64,000 nucleotides of DNA from Proteles cristata cristata (lineage: Eukaryota; Chordata; Mammalia; Carnivora; Hyaenidae): the NCBI GenBank assembly GCA_017311185.1, contig JAESUZ010001723.1, positions 1,364,001 to 1,428,000 of the forward strand, read 5' to 3'. Positions 1 through 12,090 of this stretch are shown in pieces (position 1 is the stretch's first letter; every line of letters starts with the position of its first letter). The translations under genes and the position numbers were made by a program. Below the pieces are notes generated by a model. That model was not told the DNA's origin. It did no database searches and saw nothing but the letters and a program-made list of their open reading frames with translations.

Positions 1-112
1 TCTGAGCTGGCAGCCAGCACAGAGCCCGACGCAGGGCTCAAACCCACAAACCGCGAGATCATGACCTAAGCGAAAGTCGGATGCTTAACCGACTAAGCCA
101 CCCAGGCGCCCC
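1..112 (-). mobile_element. CAN-SINE, young felid type, cut by window edge
   Basis: The tRNA-derived 5' half of a SINE on the minus strand: gagatcatgacctaagcgaa and aagccacccaggcgcccc (ends 112). It sits inside the L1 that follows. It carries the diagnostic cgactttcgcttaggtcat of the youngest group in this window. Confidence 0.9.
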
Positions 113-1740
113 AGAAGAATAAATATTCTTAAAATGTCATTACATTTTTTTTGGCTTTGCACCCAAAGCAATCTACACATTCAATGCAATCCCTATCAAA
201 ACTGCACCAGCACTCTTCTCAAAACTAGAACAAACTATCCTAAAATTTGTATGGAACCACAAAAGACCCCGAATAGTCAAAGTCATATTGAAGAAGAAAA
301 CCAAAATGGGAGGCATCACCATCCCAGACTTTAGCCTCTACTACAAAGCTGTCATCATCAAGACAGTATGGTATTGGCACAAAAACAGACACACAGATCA
401 ATGGAATAGAATAGAGAACTCAGATTTGGACCCAAAAATGTACAGCCAACCAATCTTTGACCAAGTAGAAAAGAGCATCCAATACAGCCTCTTTACCAGA
501 TAGTGCTGGGAGAACTGGACAGCATGTGGAAGAATGAGACTAGATTATTTTCTCACACCATACACAAAAATAAACTCAAAATGGATAAAGGACCTGAATG
601 TCAGACAGGAAACCATCAAAACCCTAGAATAGAAAGCAGGAAACAACCTCCTTGACCTCCACCGCAGCAATTTCTTACTTGACACCTCCCCAAAGGCAAG
701 GGAATCAAGAGCAAAAATCAACTACTGGGACCTCATCAAGATCAAAACCTTCTGCACGGCAAAGGAAACAATCCATAAAACTAATAGGCAACCGACAGAA
801 TGGGAAAGATAGTTGCAAATGACATATCAGATAAAGGGTTAATATCCAAAATCTATAAGGAACTCACCAAACTCCACACCCAAAGAACAAACAATCCAGT
901 GAAGAAATGGGCAGAAGACATGAACAGACACTTCTCCAAAGAGGACATCCAGATGGCCAATAGACACATGAAACAATGCTCAGCATCCCTCCTCATCAGG
1001 GAAATACAAATCAAAACCACACTGAGATACCACCTCACGCCAGTCAGAGTGGCCAAAATGAGCAAATCAGGAGACTAGATGCAGGCGAAGATGTGGAGAA
1101 ACGGGCACCCTCTTACACTGTTGGTGGGAATGTAAACTGGTGCAGCCCCTCTGGAAAACAGTGTGGAGGTTCCTCAAGAAATTAACAATAGAACTCCCTT
1201 AGGACCCAGCAAAGGCACTACTAGGAATTTACCCAAGGGATATAGGAGGGCTGATGCATAGGAGGACATGTACCCCAATGTTCATAGAAGCACTCTCCAA
1301 AATAGCCAAATCATGGAAAGAGCCTGAGTGTCCATCAACAAACGAATGGATCAAGAAGACGTGGTTTATCTATATGATGGAATACTATACGGCAATGAGA
1401 AAGAATGAAATCTGGCCATGTGTAGCAACATGGATGGACCTTGAGGGTGTTATGCTGAGCGAAATAAGTCAGGCAGAGAAGGACAAATATCATATGTTTG
1501 CACGTATAGGAGAATTAGGAGGAACTTGACGGAGGAACAAGGGGGATAAGAAGGGGGGAAATGGTGGGGGAAAGGGAGAGAGGCAAACCACGAGAGACTC
1601 TTGAAAGCTGAGAACAAACTGAGGACTGATGCGATGGGGGAGTAGAGGGGAGATGGGCATGGAGGCGGGCATTTGTGGGGATGAGCACTGGGTGTTATAT
1701 TGAAAGCAACTTGACAATAAACTATTTGTAAAAAAAATTT
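113..1740 (+). mobile_element. L1, 3' part of ORF2 plus 3'UTR
   Basis: Plus-strand L1 resuming after the SINE. Broken ORF2 blocks can be read at 288-503 ([16 protein letters not shown]), 800-1078 ([11 protein letters not shown]) and 1254-1529 (CPSTNEWIKK, then VATWMDLEGV). A 9-bp deletion near 481 and several frameshifts and stops break it. The 3'UTR runs 1530-1728 and ends gacaataaactatttgtaaa with a short A tail. The reverse transcriptase core lies outside the window to the left. Confidence 0.9.
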
Positions 1741-2021
1741 TTTTTTAATTTTGAAAAAATTAAAAGAAAGATTTTTGTTTTGATGTAGTGCTGACAGTTT
1801 ATTTTTGCTTTGTTTCCCTTGCCTCAGGAGACATAAAGAAAAATGTTGATAAGGTCAATCCAAAGAGATTACTGTCTATGTTTTATTCTACAGGTTTTAT
1901 GGTTTCAGGTCTCACATTTAGGTCTTTGGTCCATCCTTATTTTATTTTTGTGTATAATCCAATTTCATTCTTTAACATGCAGTTTGCCTAGTTTTCCTAG
2001 CATCGTTTCTCGAAGGACTGT

Positions 2022-2287
2022 TTTGTTTTGTTTTGTTTTACAAATAGTTTATTGTCAAATTAGTTTCCACATAACACCCAGTGCTCATCCCCACAAGTGT
2101 CCTCCTCCATGCCCATCCCTCCTCCCCCCCAACATCCATCAGTCCTCAGTTTTTGTCAGCATTCAAGAGTCTCTCATGGTTTGCCTCTCTCCCTTTCCCC
2201 CACCATTTCCCCCCTTCTTCTCCCCCTTGGTCCTCTGTTAAGTTCCTCCTAATCCTCCTATATGTGCACACATATGATATTTGTCCA
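2022..2287 (-). mobile_element. Young L1, 5'-truncated, 3' end only
   Basis: Minus-strand copy of about 266 bp: poly-T, then tttattgtcaaattagtttc, cccagtgctcatccccac, and up to the ORF2 end. It is flanked by an 11-bp TSD, cgaaggactgt, at 2011-2021 and 2288-2298. Confidence 0.92.
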
Positions 2288-2575
2288 CGAAGGACTGTCT
2301 TCTTGATTGTATATTCTTACTTCGTCATAGAATAATTGTCCATATAAGCATAAGTTTATTTCTGTACTCTCTATTCTGTTCCACTGATATTTTTTTGTGC
2401 CAGTACGATACTGTTTTGATTACTTTAGCTTTGTAGTACATCTTAAAATCTGAAATTTTATGTCCAACTTTGTTCCTCTTTGTCAAGATTGTTTTGGCTA
2501 TTCTGGGGTCTTCTGTGGTTCCATACAAATTTCACAATTATTTGTTCTAGTTCTGAAAAATGCTGTTGGTATTTT

Positions 2576-2789
2576 TTTTTTTTAATATTTATTTATTTCT
2601 AGGAGAGAGAGAGAGACAGCGTGAGCAGGGGAGGGTCAGAGAGAGAGGGAGTCACAGACTGAAACAGGCTCCAGGCTCCGACCTGGCAGTCAGCACAGAG
2701 CCCGACGCGGGCTCGAACCCACGAACCGCGAGATCATGACCTAAGCGAAAGTCGGACGCTTAACCGACTAAGCCACCCAGGCGCCCCTA
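2576..2789 (-). mobile_element. CAN-SINE, young felid type
   Basis: Full SINE on the minus strand: poly-T, atttatttctaggagagaga, CT/GA-rich part, tRNA-like part ending ccacccaggcgcccc. TSD ctgttggtatttt / ctattggtatttt at 2563-2575 and 2790-2802. Confidence 0.92.
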
Positions 2790-3286
2790 CTATTGGTATT
2801 TTGATAGGGACTGTACTGACTGTAGATTTTTTGGGGTGGTATGGACACTTGAACAATATTAAATTTCCCAATCGATGATCATGGAATATCTTTCTATTTG
2901 TTTGTGTTGTCTTCAACTCCTTTTATCAGTGTTTTATGGTTTTTAGAGTAGAGGTCTTTCACCTCCTTGATTAAATTAATCCCTAAGTATTTGACTCTTT
3001 TTAGTGCAACTGTAAATGTAATTGTTTTCTTAATTTTTCTTTCTGCTACTTCATTATTAGTATACAGAACTGCAATAGATTTCTGTATGTTAATTTTGTA
3101 TCCTGCAACTTTTCTGAATTTGTGTATTACTTCTAGTAGTTTTTGGTGGAGTCTTTAGGGTTCTCTATGATTACTATCAGGTCATCTGCAATGGTGACAG
3201 TTTTACTTCTTCCTTACCAATCTGGATGCCTTATAAAGAACTTTTTCAAATCAATAAGATGGCAAACAACTCAATAAAAACTGAGG

Positions 3287-3465
3287 GTGGATAGGGGGAA
3301 GAGGGAGAGAGGAAAATGGATGATGGGCATTGAGAAGGGCACTTGCTGGGATGAGCACTGGGTGCTGTATATAAGCGATGAACCATAGAAATCTATCCCA
3401 AAAACTAAGAGAACACTGTATGTTAAACAATTTGACTATAAATTATATTTTTAAACATAATAAAC
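3287..3465 (+). mobile_element. L1 3'UTR fragment
   Basis: ctgagggtggataggggg through gatgagcactgggtgctgta to acactgtatgttaaacaa and an A/T-rich tail: the 3' end of an older carnivore L1, splitting the surrounding L1. Confidence 0.65.
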
Positions 3466-3475
3466 ATTGTTTTGT

Positions 3476-3645
3476 TTTTTATTTTTTTATTATTTTTTAA
3501 TAGTTTATTGTCAAGTTGGTTTCCATATAATACCCAGTGCTCATCCCCACAAGTGCCCTCCTCCATGCCCATTACCCCCCTTCTCCTCCCCCCCACCCCC
3601 CATCAGTCCTCAGTTTGTTCTCAGCATTCATGAGTTTTTAAAACT
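3476..3645 (-). mobile_element. L1 3' end fragment
   Basis: Poly-T followed by tagtttattgtcaagttggt, cccagtgctcatccccac and ccatcagtcctcagtttgtt: a severely 5'-truncated minus-strand L1. I see no clear TSD. Confidence 0.75.
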
Positions 3646-4229
3646 AGGCTAAAGATGTGAATGAATATTTTACCAAAGAAGACACATGAATGGATGATAA
3701 GCACTTGGAAAGATGCCAAACAGCATCAGCCATTAGGGAAATATAAATCAAAACTGTTAAGATATGCTACTTGTAAAAACCCAGATGGATCTAGAGGGTA
3801 TTATATTAAGTGAAATAAGTCAGAGAAATACAAATACAAAATAATTCCATTTATATGTAGAATCTAAAAACACAAAATAATAAGGAGGAGAACCAATCTA
3901 TAAATACAGAAAACAAACTGATGGTTGTTAGAGGGGAGAGGGAGTAAGAGGGGAGGGGGAGTGAGAGGGATGGGGAAGTGAGAGGATGAGGGAAGGGGAG
4001 TAAGAGATATAGATTTCCACTTATGGAATGAATAACTAACAGGAAAACAGGAATAAAAGGTACATACGAAATATAGTCAATGGTAGTGTAAAAGCACTGT
4101 ATGGTAACAGATGGTAGCTACACTTGTGAGCATAGCATAATATATTGGAGAAGCAGAATCACTGTGTTATACACCTGAAACTAACAAAATATTATGTGCC
4201 AACTATATTCAAATTTTTAAATAGTAAAA

Positions 4230-4955
4230 AATTCCTAAATTAAGATACCATTTCTGACCCACCAGAATAGCTATGATAAAAAAGGCAGATGATAACAAGT
4301 GTTGCTAGAAATATAGAGAAAATGAAACCCTCACAGACTGAGGGTAACTATGAAAAATGGCATAGATACTGTCGGAAAGGTAGGCAGTTTCTTAAAAAGT
4401 TAAACATAAACGTACCCTGTGACCCCAAAATTCTATTCTTATGTATCTACCCCCACCCCCAATGAAAACATGTCCATGTCTACACAAAGATTTGTACACA
4501 AATGTTCATACCAGGATTATTCATAGTAACCAAAAAATACAAACAATGCAAATGTTCACCAACTACTGAATAAACAAAATGCATATGCATAGAATGGGGT
4601 ACAATTCAGGATAAAAAGGAATGAACCGCTAATGTATGCTACAACATGGATAAACCTCAAAAATATTATGCTAAGTAAAAGAAGCCAGATATAAAAAGAC
4701 TACATATCACATGATTCCACTTAAATGAAATACCCACAAAAGGCAAATTTACAGAGAATTAAGTCAGATAAATGGTCACTTGGGCTTTGTGGGAGTGTGG
4801 ACTGATTGCAAATGAACATGAGGGATGGTTTTGGACTAATGGAAATATTCTAAAGCTGGATGTGGTGATGTTTGCACTACTCTGTAGATTTACTAAAAAT
4901 CATCTAACTCTACACATAAAATGGATGACCTTTAAAATATGTAAATTACAGAATT
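4230..4955 (+). mobile_element. Ancient L1, 3' part
   Basis: Decayed L1 ORF2 end and 3'UTR: ccatttctgacccaccagaa, catgattccacttaaatgaa, ggatggttttggactaatgg, ctacacataaaatggatga. Too mutated to show any reading frame. Confidence 0.6.
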
Positions 4956-5039
4956 GTATTTTAAAAGATGCTTCCCAATTTCTGACATAACTCAGAAATA
5001 TGAAATACCCTATATCCCAGAATATATTAAATGTATTTC

Positions 5040-5220
5040 TTGTTTGTTCATTATCTGTTTCCCACTCTAGAAAGTGAGCTCTGAAAGGGTAGGGACTTTA
5101 TCTTTTCTATTAACTGTTATATCCCAGCAGCAAGGTAGGGCACACTGTAATTTACTGAACATTGAACAATACATTGAAAAGTATTGAATATTCAATATTT
5201 GTTGAATGAACAATTTAATA
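5040..5220 (+). repeat. L2-like 3' end remnant
   Basis: gaaagtgagctctgaaaggg, tagggactttatcttttcta, ttatatcccagcag and the end atatttgttgaatgaacaa follow the order of the L2 3' tail. Very old and diverged. Confidence 0.55.
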
Positions 5221-7707
5221 AATGATTTATTGTTTTCTTCTGATAAGAATATGTAAAACTTGTGTGATGCTCAGCACTGCCCACCATTAATCACATACCA
5301 TTCCATGAATATGTCCTGAACAATGATTATCAAGGATTTACCTATATATTATCATAGCTGATCCTCACAAAATCCTGAAGTCACAAAAAGGATGAGAGCA
5401 AAGAGCCTAGAATGGACATGTTGGTCTTGAGCCACCTGTAGTACATCTGGGTAGACATTACTAACAAGCCAAGAGGTAGTTAGAAATAGATACTGTTTAG
5501 TGTAGTGATCTGGCTCATCACACCTTGGGAATCATCATTTTTGTGAAACCACAAGCCTGAATGAGCAGAGGCAGTGTACACAGAAGTAAATGTGCTGCTA
5601 TTCTTCCCACAGAAGACAACCTAAGTCAAGGAGAGTTTATGAGCAGAGAAATAACATAATAGTGACATGAATAGTTTAGGGGAGTGAACAAACTAAATCT
5701 TACCAGAGAGAATGAGTTTTCAGATGACAGCAGTGGGACTAGGCAGAAAGAGAAGAAGCTAAAAGTCATATCAAAGGAAGAATTGCTACAGGTGAGAAAA
5801 TATGTGATGCCTGCAAGGTGGAAAAAGCAGAAGAGAAATCTACAGGGGGAAAAAAAACACAACTAAGAGGCCATAAAATAAAAACAAAAACAACAAAAAA
5901 AATAAGTTACAAACAAGCTTTCAAAGAGATAAAAGGGGAATAAAGTGAGGAAAATATGGAGTGAAAATTCTGGCTTTTGGTATAAGTAATTTAGAAATCC
6001 TTACTTCTAAATTTACCTAATGAAGTCAAAATATCAAATGAAGAGAACTAGAATTATTCTCACATATTGCTCAGTTGCATGTTTTAATACAAATATTTAA
6101 AATTTAATAAAGGTATTTAGGGAATAATACAATCTGTCATATATCAGAAGGTTTCTGGATGAAAACTTGAAAGTATCCATCTGGTGTATTCTGATACTGT
6201 TTTGTGTCCAACAATGTAAGCATTCCTTAATATATTTACCTGAGTGCCACAGATTTAGTAAACAGAAATGCTATTTGTCTTTAAAAAAAAAAATCCCTCC
6301 CTGAAATAGACTGTTCTACTTTAACAATGTGTTGCTATGGAAGTTCTCAGAATGAGACCAAAAAAAAAAAAAAGATAGTGCTGTTTTTAGTAACACTCAA
6401 TGGAAAAGTATTCTAGCATTTGGTTCTGACAGATTAACAGCATTATTTTTAGAGAAAGGCAGTCTCCTAAAATGATCCAAGATTTGAAATGCCATCTAGG
6501 TAATTTAGATTACAGAGGCTAAAGGAGTAATAAGAAATGAAACCTAATGCTCATTAGATGTCAGTTTTTAAAAGACAGTTATTTTATATTACACTTAAAT
6601 TTGAAGCTAATTTAATTTCAGTATCAATAACTAGCTATAAATTCTTCTCTGTTGTCAGAACAGTTCTCTTTCCATATTTAAACAATAGCTATTTATTTGC
6701 AGTATTATGGATCAAAATATTCTTAAAATAATAAACATTTGAAACAAATATATAAATATTAAGGAAAACGCTTAGTACAATATTATTATTTGTCCACTTA
6801 TCAGCATTACCCAGATGTTACAATGAAAAATTGATTAATATAAAATATCAACTTTTTCATTTTAAAATCTTTACAATAATGGTTAAGAAGTACTGCGAAT
6901 TTATTCAATTTAACTGAGTCTAAATCTCTTACCATGGAAAACTTGAAGTCAAAGAGACTTATATTCTAGTTCCATTTTGCCTACTCATCTAGACAAAATC
7001 TATCTCCTTCAGCCTGGTTATGATACTCTTAATTCTCTAATTCTCAGTTGCCTTATCTATAAAACAAAGGTAGAGGAGGAAAAGGCAAGCTTCCCTGACT
7101 AACTTCTTGAATGTAGTAAAGATAAACTGTTCAAATGGATGCCAAACACTGAAGCTGCAACATACCAACCAAATATACAGCAGTATAAATCATACCAGAA
7201 TTCAACTTGTATTTCACAAAATTAATACTAGGCTACTTGTTTTTATTCAATTTCATATCATAAATATAGGCAAAATGAATTAAGCCCAACTCTGTGACTC
7301 ACAGGGTGGAGGTAAAGAATCTAATATACAAAAGGTTAACAAAAGGTTATACTGAAGACTCAGGGAAACTTCCTTTGAAAACATGTGACTCTTAAAATAT
7401 CTGTATGCACCAATACAATCTTCCAACAGCTTGTGCATGAGCACTAAAATTTCTTATTTTTAAAATTGGGAATTCCTCTCCAATCACGGAATTTTTCCTA
7501 TTCTCATTTATTTCCCTAAAACATCTTCCATAAAAGGCAACCTGTTTGTTTTTAAATATTAATGTCCTTGTAACTGGCTTCTAGGAGATTTATGTCTATG
7601 TCTAAGGATGTTAACCATTTGCCATACATTGCAAATAAAATACCCTATTTTCTTACCAACATTTTACTGTGATGTCTTACTTTTGGGTTTTACAGAAGTT
7701 GTGTATT
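5221..7707. other. Gene-free old intronic sequence
   Basis: AT-rich unique-looking sequence with no supported exon. Two weak MIR-like pieces: cattatcatagctgatcctc-like text at about 5345-5385, and attctcagttgccttatct at about 7020-7075. The open frames at 5626-5866 are on opposite strands of the same stretch and have no coding signs. Confidence 0.5.
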
Positions 7708-7718
7708 GAAATATGATC

Positions 7719-8191
7719 CACAATAGCTAAAACCTGGAAAGAGCCTAAGTGTCCATCAACAGATGAATGGATCAAGAAGATGTGGTTTATCTATACCATG
7801 GAATACTACATGGCAATGAGAAACAATGAAATCTGGCCATGTGTAGCAACATGGATGGACCTTGAGGGTGTTATGCTGAGCGAAATAAGTCAGGCAGAGA
7901 AGGACAAATATCATATGTGTGCATGTATAGGAGGATTAGGAGGAACTTAACAGAGGACCAAGGGGGAGAAGAAGGGCGGAAATGGTGGGGGAAAGGGGAG
8001 AGGCAAACCATGAGAGACTCTTGAATGCTGACAAAAACTGAGGACTGGTGGATGTGGGGGGGAGGAGGGGTGGGCATGGAGGAGGGCACTTGTGGGGATG
8101 AGCACTGGGTGTTATGTGGAAACTAATTTGACAATAAACTATTTGTAAAAAAAAAAAAAAAAAATAGCCATCCTAACAACAACAAAAAAAA
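7719..8191 (+). mobile_element. Young L1, 5'-truncated, with two A tracts
   Basis: Starts in the ORF2 C-terminus (ccacaatagctaaaacctgg) and includes the whole 3'UTR to actatttgtaaaa. After the A tail (about 8148-8164) come tagccatcctaacaacaac and a second A run. The TSD gaaatatgatc is at 7708-7718 and 8192-8202, so the extra bases lie inside the insertion. ORF2 codons remain readable ([20 protein letters not shown]). Confidence 0.93.
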
Positions 8192-8202
8192 GAAATATGA
8201 TC

Positions 8203-9020
8203 ATGTTCTGTTTTAAAAAAAAATAAAAATTCTGAACAAAATACAACAGTGGCTGATGAACTGATGAGCTTTAAAAAAAGTAGTGCATAGGAAATAAGCA
8301 GCTGTCCTTGAGAATCACAGTCAGGCAGACTCAGCTGTGGGTGAAGATCCAGGAATGAGTAAATACTGATTTGAAATGATAATTTGCAGCACAAGTATCA
8401 TCATCCTCAGAGGGCATGGAGAGCTAATACCACACATACATCAGACTCATCATTTAGAGCTGGTAGTAAGGATAACAGCATGAAAATACATGCAGCTTCT
8501 AAAGCAGGTTTCTAAAAAAAAAAAAAAATGGGCCCTTCTCTAGGAGAGAATTTTGAGAAGGGCAGACATCTGCTTTCTTCGAAATACTCTTTTCTATGAA
8601 CAATAATAACAGACTTTCTTAGCCCCCAATTTAGTCTTTTGGGGAAGAAATAAAGATTTATACCCTTTGAGCCAGCTCTAAAAATGCTGTGTTCCTGCAT
8701 GTTTTTGATCCACAGCTTTAGAACATCTCATACCTGAAATAATCACTTTCAGCTCCTGTTAGATAAAAACATTTCCCAGGAATTAGTAAAGTGTTATAAT
8801 ATTTTAAGCTCTTTAAATATGCTGCTGTCGTAACTCAAATTTACAAAGTAAGCCTCAGAGATGGTTATGTCTCATTGAATGTATGTCCTTGGGTAGAATT
8901 TGCTCACTCAATTGCTCTGCACAGAAGAGGATATGCAACCCCACTGGGGTTGCCTCTGAGAGAACTCAAGCTTCCCAGCCAATCTGTCATCGTTTGCCTG
9001 AAACATTAAATGCATTTCTA
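8203..9020. other. Gene-free intronic sequence
   Basis: No repeat or exon recognised; includes an A run at about 8515-8528. The minus-strand open frames at 8173-8700 look incidental. Confidence 0.45.
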
Positions 9021-9036
9021 TTGAAAGTATGTTTTA

Positions 9037-9205
9037 TTTTTTTATTTTTTTTTTTACAAATAGTTTATTGTCAAATTAGTTTCCACATAACACTCAGTGC
9101 TCATCCCCACAAGTGTCCTCCTCCATGCCCATCCCCACCCCCACATCCATCAGTCCTCAGTTTTTGTCAGCATTCAAGAGTCTCTCATGGTTTGCCTCTC
9201 TCCCT
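9037..9205 (-). mobile_element. Young L1, 169-bp 3' end
   Basis: Poly-T, then acaaatagtttattgtcaaa to gtttgcctctctcc. Perfect 16-bp TSD ttgaaagtatgtttta at 9021-9036 and 9206-9221. Confidence 0.95.
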
Positions 9206-9221
9206 TTGAAAGTATGTTTTA

Positions 9222-9649
9222 AAGAAGCCTAATAACTCAGCCCAAACTACATTTAAACAGGAGGATGCCCTTTCTCACAGAAACTTCATTTTTACAGAAT
9301 GTTAGAAATGAACACTGTGCTATAACTGCCACAATTCATAATGATATCCAAGAGTAAGCACAATGGAATCAAGTGTTATGGCATCATAGCAGTAGTGAGG
9401 TCCTAGGTTTCATTTTTTTTCAGTCTTATTTTAGAACTGTGTATAACTCTTCATTGTTTTAATAAACAGTGTTCTTTCTCAAGACAGTTTTAAACCAGGA
9501 CAATTTAAAACATTCTTATTTAAATTATGGCTTACTATTATTAGAGAATTATCTAACAATCCCACACAGCCTTAGTGATATTAATATGAATGAAGGAAAA
9601 ACTCTTATAGCAGATTAAACAAAATAGTACATCTTTAAATAATCTTTTA
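9222..9649. other. Gene-free intronic sequence
   Basis: No repeat or exon recognised between the L1 3' end and the SINE pair. Confidence 0.45.
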
Positions 9650-9858
9650 GGGGGCACTAGAGTGGCTCTGTTGGTTAAACAGCCTCTTGATTTTAGCTGT
9701 GGTCATGATCTCACAAACTGTGAGCCCAGCATCAGGCTCTGTGCTGGCAGCACAGAAACTGCTTAGGATTCTCTCTCCCTTTCTCTGTCCTACCCCACTT
9801 GCTCGCTCGCTCGCTCTCTCTCTCTTCCTCTCAAAATAAACAAATAAACTTTTAAAAA
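9650..9858 (+). mobile_element. CAN-SINE, old copy
   Basis: ggggcactagagtggctctg head, agcatcaggctctgtgctgg, CT-rich part with ctcgctcgctcgctctc, tail aaaataaacaaataaac. Diverged; directly followed by a second SINE. Confidence 0.85.
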
Positions 9859-9860
9859 AT

Positions 9861-10098
9861 GGTGGGAGGTACCTGACAACTCATCCAATTAAGCATCCAA
9901 CTCTTGATCTCACCTCGGGTCATGATGTCATAATTTGTGAGTTCAAGCCCCAAGCCAGGCTCTGTGCTGACAGTACACAGCCTACTTAGGATTCTCTCTC
10001 TCTCTATCTCTCTCTCTCTCTCTCCCCCCTCCCCTCACCCATTTATGTGTGCTCTCTCTCTCTCTGTCTCAAGATAAATAAACATACAGTTAAAAAAA
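9861..10098 (+). mobile_element. CAN-SINE, old copy in tail of previous SINE
   Basis: Diverged tRNA-like head (ccaattaagcatccaactct, gttcaagccccaagccagg), long CT microsatellite at about 9990-10075, tail agataaataaacatac. Head-to-tail with the SINE at 9650. Confidence 0.8.
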
Positions 10099-10439
10099 TA
10101 AGCTTTTACATATATTGCCCTACTGACATAGATCAGGACCAAATGCCCACCAGTGGATCAATATTTCAATATTGCTTTGACTCTAAACTAGTTTAAAGAA
10201 AAAGCCATTATGCAGTCCATAAAGAATCCATATTGGAAAAAGATATTGGTTTTTTATTTGTGAACTCACATGAAATTAAATATGGAGAGTAATGAGAATT
10301 ACTTTTGCAATGTAAACATTTGGTGAATCCTTCTGGGATTTGGCTAGAGATAGGCTGAGGCAAAAACGATAACTCAGATTTGTTTACCCATCAACTCCTG
10401 TCCAATATAAATCTGGGAGGGGAAGAAAGAAGGAGGTAC

Positions 10440-10615
10440 TGTGTTACCAAGTCACCTTAAGTTACTTCCTATCTGTGCGATTTATCAGAGTATAAAATGA
10501 GAATGTTAATACTATCTCACAATGCTGCTAGGAGTAGAAAATGGTTATAAATGTATAAACAGTGTTGAGTCCATAAAGACCATCAATAAATAATGGTCAG
10601 TTTTTATTAATAGAA
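10440..10615 (+). repeat. MIR element
   Basis: ttacttcctatctgtgcgat, gtataaaatgagaatgttaa, tactatctcacaatgctgct and catcaataaataatggtcag in MIR order, ending in ttttattaat. Ancient SINE. Confidence 0.65.
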
Positions 10616-10963
10616 AGGGACTCTTGGAGAAAGCTGTTTTAAGAAAGAAGCAGAAGCTTCAGGAACATAGAACACCTACTCTAAAATGTAGAACTATCAC
10701 AAATCAGATAGAGATAACCCTTCATATAACAGAAAATCTATAAATAATAGATAACAGCAAAATGAAAGCAAAACATCTAATATATGGCCGAGTATGTAAG
10801 ACAGTAAAGCCAGAAACTACTATTATATCAAAATAAGGAGAATTTGTCATTATGCCTGCCTGCACTTACCCTGGGGATACCTACCAATCTATTAGTTTTA
10901 ACCAAGTATCTTAGGCCAGAGCTAGATGGGAGGTGGAATAAAATCTCAGAAAGCTAGGATTCT

Positions 10964-11534
10964 TTACCCAAGGGATACAGAAATGCTGATGCATAGGAGC
11001 ACATGTACCCCAAAGTTCATAGCAGCACTCTCCACAATAGCTAAAACATGGAAAGAGCCCAAGTGTCCATCAACAGATGAATGGATCAAGAAGATGTGGT
11101 TTATCTATACCATGCAATACTACATGGCAATGAGAAACAATGAAATCTGGCCATGTGTAGCAACATGGATGGACCTTGAGGGCGTTATGCTGAGCGAAAT
11201 AAGTCAGGCAGAGAAGGACAAATATCATATGTGTGCACGTATAGGAGGATTAGGAGGAACTTAACAGAGGACCAAGGGGGAGAAGAAGGGCGGAAATGGT
11301 GGGGGAAAGGGAGAGAGGCAAACCATGAGAGACTCTTGAATGCTGACAAAAACTGAGGACTGGTGGATGTGGGGGGAGGAGGGAGTGGGCATGGAGGAGG
11401 ACACTTGTGGGGATGAGCACTGGGTGTTATGTGGAAACTAATTTGACAATAAACTATTTGTAAAAAAAATAAAAAATAAAAATAAAAAAATAAATAAAAT
11501 AAATATCCTGGTGAAAGATAAAAAAAAAAAAAAA
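10964..11534 (+). mobile_element. Young L1, 5'-truncated, with two A tracts
   Basis: Begins at ttacccaagggatacag in ORF2; codons readable to the ORF2 end near 11264 (RIGGLGGT), then the 3'UTR. The A/AAT-rich tail (about 11462-11502) is followed by tatcctggtgaaagat and a second A run. 16-bp TSD agaaagctaggattct at 10948-10963 and 11535-11550. Confidence 0.94.
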
Positions 11535-11550
11535 AGAAAGCTAGGATTCT

Positions 11551-11784
11551 AGAAAGCAGATGCTCTTAGTGAAATGAACTTGGAGGAAATAAATTCCACC
11601 TATCACAGAGAGACACAGGACTAGATATCTGTCTCAGCCTTGACTGTAGATGGAATGAGGCACAAAAAGGAACACTAACTGCAAATGAGCACTCCCATGC
11701 GTCTGAGGAGGGAATCCACTCTACTGTTGTAGCCTAAGAAACCTCAATCTAAATCTAAGTTTTTGTTTAAATTCCAGTTATTTA
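11551..11784. other. Gene-free intronic sequence
   Basis: No repeat or exon recognised. Confidence 0.4.
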
Positions 11785-11787
11785 ATG

Positions 11788-12018
11788 GTTTTCTATTCTG
11801 TTCCACTGATCTGTGTGTCTGCTTTTGTGTCAGTGCCATACTATCCTGATCACTACAGCAAACCAAAAACCATAAATACCTAGGAATAAACCTAACCAAA
11901 GCGGTAAAAGATCTGAACACTGAAAACTATAAAACACTAATGAAAGAAACTGAAAATGATACAAAGAAATGGAAAACACTCCATGCTCATGGATTGGAAG
12001 AACAAATATTGTTTAAAT
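11788..12018. mobile_element. Two L1 ORF2 pieces, back to back
   Basis: 11788-11862 is minus-strand ORF2 (ttctattctgttccactgat, gtcagtgccatactatcctg). 11863-12018 is plus-strand ORF2 (cataaatacctaggaataaa, aaagaaatggaaaacactcc). The plus piece lies upstream of the minus piece in L1 order, so a simple 5' inversion does not explain it. Confidence 0.65.
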
Positions 12019-12090
12019 GTCTCTCTCTCTCTGCTCCTCCCCAACTAGCGCTTTTGCTCTCTCTCATTCAAAAATAAATGTTTAAATATA
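12019..12090 (+). mobile_element. SINE 3' fragment
   Basis: tctctctctctctgctcctc, cactcattcaaaaataaatg-like CT-rich part and tail only; the tRNA-like head is missing. Confidence 0.5.

Larger units (their letters stand above)
1745..3232 (-). mobile_element. Older L1, inverted ORF2 segment
   Basis: Minus-strand L1 ORF2 of an older subfamily, recognisable in reverse (tttgatgtag, tttcccttgcctcaggagac, ttctattctgttccactgat, cttctagtagtttttgg). It holds a young L1 (2022-2287) and a SINE (2576-2789). On its right the same subfamily continues in the opposite direction (3233-4225), which suggests one 5'-inverted insertion. Confidence 0.75.
3233..4225 (+). mobile_element. Older L1, ORF2 end and 3'UTR (direct segment)
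   Basis: Plus-strand continuation of the L1 at 1745-3232: caaatcaataagatggcaaa, then (after nested insertions at 3287-3645) ttttaccaaagaagacac, cattagggaaatataaatc, gtgaaataagtcagagaaat, and a 3' end with acacctgaaactaacaaaat. Heavily decayed. Confidence 0.65.
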
